Source of the DNA: Gammaproteobacteria bacterium
GTDB taxonomy: Bacteria; Pseudomonadota; Gammaproteobacteria; JABXHR01
Direction: 5' to 3'
Assembly: GCA_013373515.1 (NCBI GenBank)
Contig: JABXHR010000271.1
Location: 1-34,493, forward strand
Length of the DNA: 34,493 nucleotides
The translations under genes were made by a program, and so were the position numbers. The notes beneath the pieces are model-generated. The model saw only the letters and a list, made by a program, of their open reading frames with translations. It was not told the origin of the DNA and did not search any database. The number at the start of each line of letters is the position of its first letter. The stretch's first letter is position 1. Below, in pieces: positions 1 to 7,504 of the stretch.

Positions 1-578
1 AAGCTCAAAATGGCGAGTGCCGTTAAAATCTGCCAGAGTAGCGCCACATTCTTGTGCATCGCATAACGCCCCGCCTCAAGCGTATGGTGCAACAGCAGCA
101 GCGCTATAACTGCCGCCAAAACCCCATGCAGGCGCCGCCAAACCTCATAGCGATAGTCCAGCGCAGAGCGCCAAACCGCCAGAACGATGAGTGCTGGTAG
201 AAGCACCAGAGCAATGACGCCTGTAGCTATTGCAGCAAATTCAGACGCTATGGAGAACTCGCGACTACTATCCCAAGGGAAGAGCCCACCCGATGGAGTA
301 GAGCCATAAAAGAATGGATGAAGTAGCGCAGCAGAGAGTGCCAGCCAACCGACAGTACGGTGAAAACGCATGGTGGCATCCATGCCAACACTCTCAGAGA
401 AGGATTTCAGGCGCCCAGAGAGCGCGAATTCCGAGAGTATCATCGCAAACGCCAGCATCCCCAAGATAGTACCGAGCTCCTGTGGGAGGCCTCGTGGGTT
501 ACCGAAGTAGTGCCAGGCGAGGAGTAGCGGGGCTACGATAGCAAGCGCATAGAGCCCGAGTAGAACGATAAGCCTCAT
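1..578 (-). CDS. Ferric-reductase-like transmembrane protein (bis-heme cytochrome b type), 3' end cut by the window edge
   Basis: Reading leftward from an ATG at 578, the frame is open for 192 codons to the window edge, so the C-terminus is missing. The ATG is preceded by AAGAGG eight bases upstream. The visible part is very hydrophobic, with about six membrane segments (roughly residues 2-22, 35-54, 73-92, 110-136, 150-166, 178-192). Four histidines lie in the pattern of a two-heme ferric reductase transmembrane domain: H73 in FHRTVGW, H87 in LLHP, H151 in RRLHG, and H164/H165 in LLHH, with 13-14 residue spacing in each helix. Family knowledge: such domains (COG4097-like) pass electrons across the inner membrane from a C-terminal FAD/NAD(P)H module, which would lie outside the window. 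The gene starts 48 bp after the methyltransferase gene ends, so the two may be co-transcribed. I see no functional link with the secretion genes. A sulfoxide-reductase-type heme subunit (MsrQ-like) is a less likely alternative. Confidence 0.8.
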   Translation of the reverse strand, partial: MRLIVLLGLYALAIVAPLLLAWHYFGNPRGLPQELGTILGMLAFAMILSEFALSGRLKSFSESVGMDATMRFHRTVGWLALSAALLHPFFYGSTPSGGLFPWDSSREFSIASEFAAIATGVIALVLLPALIVLAVWRSALDYRYEVWRRLHGVLAAVIALLLLHHTLEAGRYAMHKNVALLWQILTALAILS

Positions 579-626
579 TTGTACGACCTCTTCCCCATTT
601 CTGACTCTAATGTTGCTGCCAACCGC

Positions 627-1421
627 TTAGCGCTTCGCTTTCATAACCAGCCAAGGCGTTGGCCCTGCACGCCACTCCCAGGTACCTATCAATTGGTCTA
701 GGTGTGGTAGTTTGGTGTACCAGCCCGGCATGTCTTTCAATTGGCGAGACCCATTATCTTCAATAGTGGATACGGTATGTGTCGGTGCAAACCGCTGCTG
801 AAGTAACTCTGTTATACCCGGAACAAAGCATTCATGGCTCTCTACGACGATATCCATACCAGAGAGGCTTGTGGCATGTTGAGGATTCAGCAGGCTCTCT
901 TCAGCTCCTTCGATATCACAAATAACCAGCACGCGAGATCCAGCGTAGGTGTCAAAATCCTCTGGCGTAAACTCTTCATGGTACTTCAGGTTGTCGCACT
1001 CATTTAACAGGGCTAACTCTTGGCAAGCTACCAATGCTTTGGGGTTTATATCGCAGGCGACGACGGTGGTTTCAGGGGCTACACGCGCCAAACCAACGGC
1101 GTAGTATCCCTCCGCACTACCAATATTGAGAATGAAGTCGTACTTACTGCCCAGAAGAGCCATTAGATCAGAATGCAGTGGCTGCTCGTAACAACCTATA
1201 AGTTTTGGAAGATGGCACCCCTCTGCTGAACGCTCCAGAAATCTCATCCCTTGGAACGGCCCAGAAAAGACCTCTATCCCCTGCTGAGCGACCCATTTAC
1301 GGGACACCATGGCCGCTTTCCACTTTGCAAATATGCGGAAAACCCCATTTAAACGCGGTCCTGTGGGTTCACCTTCTAGCCCAGCCTGAGCGAGCTTTTT
1401 TACGTTTACATTTATAGTCAT
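627..1421 (-). CDS. SAM-dependent methyltransferase-like protein (FkbM-like fold)
   Basis: The 264-residue protein carries a Rossmann-type methyltransferase core. A glycine motif I, FILNIGSAEGYYAVGLA, lies near residues 95-112; an acidic end of strand 2, VVACDINP, near 118-125; and VICDIEGAEESLL near 163-175. The DIEGAE segment resembles the DxEG motif of FkbM-type O-methyltransferases. About 80 residues precede the core and a tryptophan-rich tail follows it. The ATG at 1421 has only a weak A-rich ribosome-binding region (AGCAAGAATAGACA), but no better start is visible. It follows the small-protein gene after 197 bp, so it may be in a separate transcription unit. Position beside two glycosyltransferases suggests methylation of a sugar or glycan, but the substrate cannot be read from the sequence. 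Methyltransferase class is fairly sure; FkbM assignment is tentative. Confidence 0.75.
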   Translation of the reverse strand: MTINVNVKKLAQAGLEGEPTGPRLNGVFRIFAKWKAAMVSRKWVAQQGIEVFSGPFQGMRFLERSAEGCHLPKLIGCYEQPLHSDLMALLGSKYDFILNIGSAEGYYAVGLARVAPETTVVACDINPKALVACQELALLNECDNLKYHEEFTPEDFDTYAGSRVLVICDIEGAEESLLNPQHATSLSGMDIVVESHECFVPGITELLQQRFAPTHTVSTIEDNGSRQLKDMPGWYTKLPHLDQLIGTWEWRAGPTPWLVMKAKR

Positions 1422-1618
1422 TGTCTATTCTTGCTGTAACGCTGAAGCCGCTATCTTGGGCACTATGATGGAAAAAATTGGGGCCAACGCTTGTAAAACT
1501 AGAGAAGCGCTGGCGTATCAAACCCGCGTGGAGCGCATAACCTCCCCGGATATAGTTACTTACGACGACCGTTTCTTTTTCTATGATTGGATGCTGGTTC
1601 AGCACTTGTGTCGATAGT
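1422..1618. other. Intergenic gap without a convincing gene, terminator or promoter
   Basis: This 197-bp stretch separates the small-protein gene from the methyltransferase gene. A short inverted repeat, TGCTG-AAC-CAGCA (1592-1604), has no following T-run in the direction of transcription, so I do not call a terminator. Candidate -35/-10 pairs such as TTGATA with TTTTAC are poor matches. The gap may hold a promoter for the two leftmost genes, but I cannot point to it. Confidence 0.4.
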
Positions 1619-1879
1619 CTACTTCGTTTCCGGCGCCGCATCCTCAGAAGTGTTAGCTTGTGGTCCTGACATCTGACGCTGCATTTCGGATTTTGCATTC
1701 GCTACCTGATCGGCTAAGTTGGCAAAGGCAGCCATAGACATACAGACACGGTAGGACGGCGACACTTTAGCCTGATTCGCCTCGCTATCAACTGAGTCAA
1801 TTCTCGCAAAGTCCATACGAGCAACGCCCTGGAATACGCTTACATTCATTAGCTGATCTACAAAAATATCTTTCATCAT
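1619..1879 (-). CDS. Small conserved-looking protein of unknown function (86 residues)
   Basis: I chose the ATG at 1879 (an adjacent ATG at 1876 is equally possible) because AAGGG lies four to seven bases upstream. A longer frame exists from 1921 but would begin inside the preceding glycosyltransferase gene and has no better ribosome site. The protein begins MMKDIFVDQLMNVSVFQG. It has a likely beta-strand N-terminal half (VARMDFARIDSVD, then YRVCMSMAAF), a helical segment ending in KSEMQRQ, and a polar, probably disordered tail. The layout (strands carrying a short 'what it does' signature, then one helix) is reminiscent of small DUF3467-type proteins, but I would not rely on that. It starts 10 bp after the GT4 stop codon, so it is probably the last gene of the secretion/glycosylation operon. 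Function not recognised. It has no signal peptide or membrane segment, so it should be cytoplasmic. Confidence 0.65.
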   Translation of the reverse strand: MMKDIFVDQLMNVSVFQGVARMDFARIDSVDSEANQAKVSPSYRVCMSMAAFANLADQVANAKSEMQRQMSGPQANTSEDAAPETK

Positions 1880-1889
1880 TTGTCCCTTA

Positions 1890-3116
1890 TTACTTAGGAG
1901 TGTTTGCGAGCTTCTCAACAAGCTCTATCTGTTTTGGTAAACATACCGAGTTCAAATCGTAACGCTCTACAATAGTCGCTCGAGCCCGCTCACAGACCGC
2001 ACTTGTGTCGGTCACCAGCACCTCAATAATTTTCGAGGCAAGTGCAGCGGGATCGAAGAAATCAACCAACCACCCATTTACACCATCCTCCACAACTTCA
2101 ATGACAGGCGATGTGGACGAGGCGATTAACGGAACACCCATGCTCATTGACTCCAGCATCGACCAAGAGAGAACGAAAGGATAGGTCAGGTAAACATGCG
2201 CAGATGAGATTCGCATCGCGGCTTTGTAAACATCGTAGGGTACGCTTCCCAGGAAGTGAACCCTGCTCATATCAATTTTATCGGCTACTTCATTTAGGTA
2301 AATTTGTTTCCAACTGCCTTGCTTCGGTGCAGCACCATAGGAGACTCCATCGCCGCCAATAATGACAACTTGGGCATCCTTGCTACCCTTCAGTAGATCG
2401 GGCAAAGCTCGCATAAACTGATGATACCCACGATTGGGCTCGAGATTTCGGTTTACGAACGTCACAACCTGGTCATCTTTGGTCAATGTCAATTCAACGC
2501 CATCAACCGTCTTGGTATTTAGAACCGCTGATGAATCAGGTGTAAGAGACACCGTATCGATACCATCGTGAATAACACTAATTTTATCTTGGAACGAATC
2601 TGGTACTGTCGATTTTTGCCAAGTTGTCGGCGATATCCCCGCATCCATTCCGATGAGATTCATGAGGTTATTGGTATTTTTGATATTTAATCGGCAGCGG
2701 CCGGAAAACTCCGGTGTTGGAAACTCTGGATCAAAGCCAACATCTCGACCAATTGCACCGTAGTAAAACTCAACAAAGTGTAATTGCGGCGTTTCAGGCC
2801 AAACTTCCCTGAGAAGTAGAGCTTCACCCCACCCTGGATGTGCACAAATAACATCCGGGGTGAAACCACTCTGCTTGAGTTTCAAGCACGCCTCAGCACA
2901 GGCTTCGGCACGAATGACTTTCGCTTCATAGTCTATAACCCAAGGGTGAACATCACGCGTGGTACCTCTTTTGGTTTTATACTTGACGTATTCAATATCA
3001 CTAAACGAGCGATTCGCCATGCCTACAGCGACAACCTTGTGCCCCTTTTTAGCTAATGCGGGTGCAAGGTGCTTGTATTGACCAGGGAAATTTTGATGGA
3101 TAAATAGAATGTTCAT
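1890..3116 (-). CDS. Glycosyltransferase, GT4-type (second of two)
   Basis: This 408-residue protein has the two-Rossmann (GT-B) plan of family 4 glycosyltransferases. The N-terminus MNILFIHQNFPGQYKHLAPAL is the typical acceptor-domain opening (Glyco_trans_4_3-like). A donor-domain strand, VTFVNRNLEPNRGYHQFM, lies near the middle, and VVIIGGDGVSYG follows. The nucleotide-sugar binding region near residues 313-345 reads SWSMLESMSMGVPLIAS followed by PVIEVVEDGVNGWLV, giving the E-x7-E type arrangement. It would transfer a sugar from a nucleotide donor in the cytoplasm; acceptor unknown. Its ATG overlaps the stop of the upstream glycosyltransferase by one base (TAATG), and AGGA sits six bases before the start inside that gene, which indicates translational coupling. 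Its place in the exporter operon suggests it modifies the giant secreted protein or makes an associated surface glycan. Confidence 0.88.
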   Translation of the reverse strand: MNILFIHQNFPGQYKHLAPALAKKGHKVVAVGMANRSFSDIEYVKYKTKRGTTRDVHPWVIDYEAKVIRAEACAEACLKLKQSGFTPDVICAHPGWGEALLLREVWPETPQLHFVEFYYGAIGRDVGFDPEFPTPEFSGRCRLNIKNTNNLMNLIGMDAGISPTTWQKSTVPDSFQDKISVIHDGIDTVSLTPDSSAVLNTKTVDGVELTLTKDDQVVTFVNRNLEPNRGYHQFMRALPDLLKGSKDAQVVIIGGDGVSYGAAPKQGSWKQIYLNEVADKIDMSRVHFLGSVPYDVYKAAMRISSAHVYLTYPFVLSWSMLESMSMGVPLIASSTSPVIEVVEDGVNGWLVDFFDPAALASKIIEVLVTDTSAVCERARATIVERYDLNSVCLPKQIELVEKLANTPK

Positions 3117-4822
3117 TAACTATCCTGAGAAACCAAAGAGATTAGCCCTACCTTAAGCATCCAGCTAAGTACCTGGCGGCCACGGTATTCAGACACAGGC
3201 ATATCGCCTTCAAAGAGATCCGCTACACAAGCAACACCTGAATTGCTCAAGGTGTCCCGGAAGTATTTAAACTCTTCGAACTTAGGCAGCACAAATTGGG
3301 CGAACGAGTGGACACCATTAGCAACGAGCGCCTGAAACACCTCATCATCACTCTGAGGATTTAATTGGATTCGAGTTGAGCCATCCAGTGTCTCTGTGGG
3401 GTAACAACGATAAAGCTTAAACGGATCGGGCCGATGAGGCGGTTCCGTTAAGGGGTTGGGCCCAGCGATATCTCTCTCGAACTGTCTACGCTCATTAAGC
3501 GCTTCCCATAGCTGCTCATATTGCGCTATCACAACCTGCCAGTCATACACTGAATTGGCTCGAGATCTTGCAGCCTTACCCATGGTGGTACGCAGTGATT
3601 TACTCTCAGCGAGCTTAATCAGATAGCCAGCAACGTCAGCTACATCGATCCCGATTAGCTCACAGGTATGTCCACAATACATATCATAGCTATCAATACC
3701 CAGGTCGTACCGCTCAGCAAAAATCTCACCGTCGCCAGGAGGTGGCATTGTCGTTCTCGCACGAAATCCTGTAACACCGTGAACGATAGTGTCTTTGTAA
3801 CCATTCCAGTCACTAACAACACTGGGCAAACCAGCTGCCATTGCTTCGATAGGTGTTAAACCGAATGTCTCTTGAATATTGTCAGATAGCGATACAAAAA
3901 TATCAGCACTTGCCCAGGCCTGTTGGCGCTGAGCTGCTAGACGACCATCCAACGTGATCAGTTTCACATCGGGCGCTACGAGGGCTGCGTAACTCGTAAA
4001 CGCACTGGCGATGCTATCGTTCGCGTACCAACCCGACTGCACAACGAACACATTGCGGTCGGAGCCCGATAGATGTTGCGCGAGTTTTTGTGCCGCATCA
4101 AACATTGGATGAGGGTGCGCCTTTGCATGAAAAGAGAGCCTACCAGCAAACAGAATTACGATATCGTTATCGCTTGCACCAATTGCAGATCTAGCGGAGC
4201 GCTTATCAGCTTCGAGAAAGTTAAACTCATCGGAATGGACACCCAAGGGGATAATAGGTAACTGCGGCAACTCGAAGCGGGTCGCGCCCATCTTCCAGCG
4301 CAAAAACTCAATCTGCGGTTCAAGAATCTCATTGATAGACTCCCTCACGGCAGTGGACGTACAGATCAAGGCATCCCATGGACGCACCGGTGCACTCAGC
4401 ATATTTGCTATCTCCTCCATAACCCGGTGGCTAGCTGTTGTGTGTGTTACACCACAGAGTGAGAAGCGACGCTCATCATAGCGTAAACGCCGCCATGAGT
4501 ACTCGCCTATCCCGGGAGTTGGGAGGTAGAGCAGGTTCGTTTTGAGCTCACCAAATTTTTCGTAAGAGTAACACGCTAGCTCCCCCTTAAAACCGTAGGT
4601 TTCAGCCGCCGTTCTAGCAGCTTTGCTATCGCCAGCATTCGGAGTCAAAAAGTTAATAGCCCGGTCACTGAAGTGTTTTAAGAATGCCTTAAGAAAAGCC
4701 TCACCCGCGGCGTGACGCCCCATCAATTTTGCAGAGTCGGTTCTATAACCTTCAGGCGTATAGAAAACAGTGGGGCGCATCAAGCGCCCCTCATCGTAGT
4801 CTTGCATAGGATACAGACTCAT
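3116..4822 (-). CDS. Glycosyltransferase, GT4-type, with C-terminal extension (first of two)
   Basis: The 568-residue product has a GT-B fold signature: FYTPEGY and KLMGRHAAGEAFLKAF at the N-terminus, PIIPLGVHSDEF near residue 190, a strand IVILFAGRLSFHAKAHP, and the donor-site motif QETFGLTPIEAMAAGLPSVV near 314-333 with both expected glutamates, followed by DTIVHGVTGF. A conventional GT4 ends near residue 450; here about 115 further residues follow, including a proline-rich linker and a helical segment, RGRQVLSWMLKVGLI, so a small extra domain is likely. Start choice is ambiguous. The ATG at 4822 overlaps the TolC stop as ATGA, but has no ribosome site of its own. An in-frame ATG at 4780 has GAGGGG six bases upstream and begins MRPTVFYTPEGY, and may be the main start. 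Probably glycosylates the secreted RTX protein or a cell-surface glycan (inference). Confidence 0.88.
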   Translation of the reverse strand: MSLYPMQDYDEGRLMRPTVFYTPEGYRTDSAKLMGRHAAGEAFLKAFLKHFSDRAINFLTPNAGDSKAARTAAETYGFKGELACYSYEKFGELKTNLLYLPTPGIGEYSWRRLRYDERRFSLCGVTHTTASHRVMEEIANMLSAPVRPWDALICTSTAVRESINEILEPQIEFLRWKMGATRFELPQLPIIPLGVHSDEFNFLEADKRSARSAIGASDNDIVILFAGRLSFHAKAHPHPMFDAAQKLAQHLSGSDRNVFVVQSGWYANDSIASAFTSYAALVAPDVKLITLDGRLAAQRQQAWASADIFVSLSDNIQETFGLTPIEAMAAGLPSVVSDWNGYKDTIVHGVTGFRARTTMPPPGDGEIFAERYDLGIDSYDMYCGHTCELIGIDVADVAGYLIKLAESKSLRTTMGKAARSRANSVYDWQVVIAQYEQLWEALNERRQFERDIAGPNPLTEPPHRPDPFKLYRCYPTETLDGSTRIQLNPQSDDEVFQALVANGVHSFAQFVLPKFEEFKYFRDTLSNSGVACVADLFEGDMPVSEYRGRQVLSWMLKVGLISLVSQDS

Positions 4823-6198
4823 AGATTATCGACTGCTGTCTCCAAAGGCGATACCGGAATCTGGAAGCGACCAGCACTGAGACCGATGTTTTCGGGTGTA
4901 AGTGCTCCCATAGCTGCTAGCAAACGATAGCCCGCGATCCGAGTATCAAATTCGGCGTTTACCTTATTTGCCAGAACACCGTAGTATTCCACTTCAGCAT
5001 CAAGAGCAGCGAGTGCGGTTTCTCGACCGGCGTCACGCAAACGTTTTCGATCGTTCATCACATCGCGCGCAATTTCAACAGCATTTGATAGAAGCTCTAG
5101 ACGCTCCTGTCCGTTCTCTACCTGATTCCAGCTAGTACGCACTTGTTGCTTGAAGTTGTTTTCAGCCGCAATCGCTCGTTGGAGAGCAGCATCGTGGGAA
5201 GAACGGGCAGCGTCCGCCTTACGAAGCTCAGCACCGCCCACCGAAAAATTCCAACTGAAACGGAGCCCTACAGAGTACTCCTCTTTAAAGCTGACAAAGC
5301 TCTTGTCGTTCTCTTTGTTAATTCGTCCGACTAGGTCCAGCTTCGGAAGCGCGGCCGAGTCACTCAATTCCACCTCTTTGAAGGCGCGCGAAGCCTGTCC
5401 TTTTGCCAACAAAACGTCGGCGTTTTTACCAAGGTATTCTCTGATTGCGCTGTCTGCATTGGCTGGGAGAAGATCAGCCGGTAAGCCCACATTATCGACT
5501 CTATTCAGATCGATACTGTGCCCAAATAGCTGCTCATATTTGGCGAGAATATCGCGTAACTGCTGTTTGTAAAAAACGCTTCGCTCACGCACGACTTGTA
5601 GACGCGTCTTCGCCTGAAGGGCGTCCACAGCAATACCACCGCCTTGTTCCACTCTTTTACTCTCTAAATCGAGCTGTTCCTGGGTTGATGCTTCATTCTG
5701 CTTCGCCAGGTCAATCAAAGTTTTGAAGCGACCAACCTGAAGATATGTGGTTATCCCGTCAAACAGGACGTTTTGTATCGTTTGCTGCTCGCGCATCTGC
5801 TCCAGTGAGAGATTAGTTTCAGCAAGATCAACACCGCCAGTGATACGCCCGAAGTGGAATACCGGCTGCTCTACTCGAATACTCGCCGCACGGTAGATCG
5901 TTTTGGCTACCGTCGGATCGGCAGGCGCAGAGTATGTATTTACGCGCTCTGGCGAGTCATACCCGATATTTTTGATCGCTTCTCTACCGCCTGAGGCATC
6001 AAGAAAAACTCGAGGCAAGTAATTTGCTTTAGCCGCATCAACATTTGAACCAGCGCTTGTAGCCATATAACCCGCTGCTTTGATTACGGGGTGTGTGTCT
6101 AACAGAGTTTTTAACTCAGTCTCTAACGGAGCAGCATTAGTCGCTGAACTCATGACAGCCACTAACGACGCAGCTAGAACGGACTTTCCAAATTTCAT
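4819..6198 (-). CDS. TolC-family outer-membrane channel of type I secretion
   Basis: The product (459 residues from the chosen start) begins MKFGKSVLAASLVAVMSSA, a Sec signal peptide with likely cleavage after NAA. The mature part shows the TolC/OEP pattern of two related halves with long helices. Recognisable stretches are EQMREQQTIQNVLFDGITTY and, near residue 312, VGLRFSWNFSVGGAE followed by a long helical run. The length fits the family. I prefer the ATG at 6198 over the in-frame GTG at 6213, because GAGG lies six bases before the ATG and the GTG would itself lie just before that ribosome site. The gene follows the adaptor after 16 bp and overlaps the glycosyltransferase by 4 bp. It should form the trimeric outer-membrane exit duct for the RTX protein. 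Other TolC roles such as drug efflux are unlikely given the operon. Confidence 0.92.
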   Translation of the reverse strand: MKFGKSVLAASLVAVMSSATNAAPLETELKTLLDTHPVIKAAGYMATSAGSNVDAAKANYLPRVFLDASGGREAIKNIGYDSPERVNTYSAPADPTVAKTIYRAASIRVEQPVFHFGRITGGVDLAETNLSLEQMREQQTIQNVLFDGITTYLQVGRFKTLIDLAKQNEASTQEQLDLESKRVEQGGGIAVDALQAKTRLQVVRERSVFYKQQLRDILAKYEQLFGHSIDLNRVDNVGLPADLLPANADSAIREYLGKNADVLLAKGQASRAFKEVELSDSAALPKLDLVGRINKENDKSFVSFKEEYSVGLRFSWNFSVGGAELRKADAARSSHDAALQRAIAAENNFKQQVRTSWNQVENGQERLELLSNAVEIARDVMNDRKRLRDAGRETALAALDAEVEYYGVLANKVNAEFDTRIAGYRLLAAMGALTPENIGLSAGRFQIPVSPLETAVDNL

Positions 6199-6214
6199 AT
6201 TGTGCCTCTTCACC

Positions 6215-7504
6215 CTAGGTTTCCTGCAGAGCTTCTTGTTTGATTCGAAGAATTGGTCTTATCAGTGCCCAGAGCACCGATTGTGTATCCACTTTGATGG
6301 ACACCTCACCCAACATACCCGGACTTATCGCCTTGGCTGCAGGGTCGTCACCGACATAGCTTCTGTCAGTAACTATGATTACGCGGTAATACTGAGAGTT
6401 ATCCTGCTCGACATTCGTATCGGCGGCTATGGACTCTACCCGTCCCTCTAAACCGCCATAACGATAAAAGTCATAGGCCGAGATTTTAACCAGTGACTCT
6501 TGTTGAGGAATAACAAAACCTCTATCGCTTGGCGCAAGCTTCGCTTCCACGACTAAACGTTCGTTCTCTGGAACGATCTCCATAATCGCTTCACCAGACT
6601 TAACAACGTTACCGATAGACTGGTACTTAACATTTTTTATAAACCCATCTATGGGAGAGTAAATCGTAGAGCGGGTCTGTTGCTCATCTGCTTTAGCAAG
6701 CTCCTGCATTAGGCTAGTTAAGCGACGTTCAACATCGCCCAGCTCGTCAGATGCACGGCGCCTAAACCTCGCAGTCTCCTCGCGCTCACGACTTTTTGCT
6801 TGCTCAACCGAAGCCTTTGCTCCATCTATAGCCTCCTTAGTTGAGGCTATATCTCCAGTAAGCTGAGCAACCTTGGTGCGGCGCTCGTTATGCTCAATTT
6901 GAGACACCAGCTTATCTTCTAAAAGGGACTGAGTGATCTTAAGCTGCTCGCGAGCCAAGGACAATGCTGACTCTTGGCTTCGAAGGCGCGCGCTCAGTTC
7001 CGAAACCCCCTTTTGGGCTTGAGTTTGCTGGCCTCGCAGCGAACCGATGGTTTCGCGAAGCTCGTCCCGTCGAGATTTAAATGTGTAAAACTCTGCGTTT
7101 GCAGATTCCCGCAAGGTACCGTCAACTTCACTGAGCTCGAGGGTTTCAGCCAAATTTACCTCTGCTAAAAGGCGCTGTTTTGCCAACTCTAGAGAACCAA
7201 GTCGGGCCTTCATTTCGGCAATATTCACGCCACCGGATGCAAGATCGAGTTCAAGTAAAGGTTCACCTGCTTTAACTCGTTGGGCTTCACGCACATAGAG
7301 TTTCTCTATGATCCCGCCTTCAAGGTGCTGAATAACCTTCACCTTATCCGATGGGATCACTTTGCCTGGCGCTGTCACTACCCTGTCTACCTGAGCAAAG
7401 TAGGCCCAGGCAAGGAACGCTAACGCAACCAGTAAAAGACGCGTTTCAAGCTTTTGCAGTCTCGGTTTACCCTCTTGCTGAAGAAGTTGATCTAGGGGCC
7501 TCAT
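6215..7504 (-). CDS. Type I secretion membrane-fusion (HlyD-family) adaptor
   Basis: The 429-residue protein has the standard order of HlyD/LapC/PrtE adaptors. A short cytoplasmic N-terminus is followed by one membrane segment at about residues 22-38 (RLLLVALAFLAWAYFA), then the first half of a lipoyl-like domain (KVIQHLEGGIIEKLYVRE, about 59-77). A long coiled coil runs from about 95 to 275, and the second lipoyl half begins at TIYSPIDGFIKN near 277. The C-terminal beta-barrel ends ISPGMLGEVSIKVD and then IRPILRIKQEAL. It bridges the inner-membrane ABC transporter and the outer-membrane channel across the periplasm. The start overlaps the ABC stop (ATGA), with GGGGGAG five bases upstream, so the two are translationally coupled. 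Multidrug-efflux adaptors are excluded by the N-terminal anchor type and the ABC/RTX context. Confidence 0.94.
   Translation of the reverse strand: MRPLDQLLQQEGKPRLQKLETRLLLVALAFLAWAYFAQVDRVVTAPGKVIPSDKVKVIQHLEGGIIEKLYVREAQRVKAGEPLLELDLASGGVNIAEMKARLGSLELAKQRLLAEVNLAETLELSEVDGTLRESANAEFYTFKSRRDELRETIGSLRGQQTQAQKGVSELSARLRSQESALSLAREQLKITQSLLEDKLVSQIEHNERRTKVAQLTGDIASTKEAIDGAKASVEQAKSREREETARFRRRASDELGDVERRLTSLMQELAKADEQQTRSTIYSPIDGFIKNVKYQSIGNVVKSGEAIMEIVPENERLVVEAKLAPSDRGFVIPQQESLVKISAYDFYRYGGLEGRVESIAADTNVEQDNSQYYRVIIVTDRSYVGDDPAAKAISPGMLGEVSIKVDTQSVLWALIRPILRIKQEALQET

Noticed and set aside
1592-1604. Inverted repeat TGCTG-AAC-CAGCA as a terminator after the small-protein gene.
   Set aside because: The stem is only 5 bp and is not followed by a T-run in the direction of transcription.
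1369-1698. A 109-codon minus-strand frame across the gap between the small gene and the methyltransferase gene.
   Set aside because: It overlaps the ends of both neighbours in another frame, is arginine-rich without recognisable motifs, and has no clear ribosome site. A remnant gene cannot be excluded.
6199-6213. GTG at 6213 as the start of the TolC-family gene.
   Set aside because: The ATG at 6198 has GAGG at ideal distance and gives a standard signal peptide; the GTG lies just before that ribosome site.
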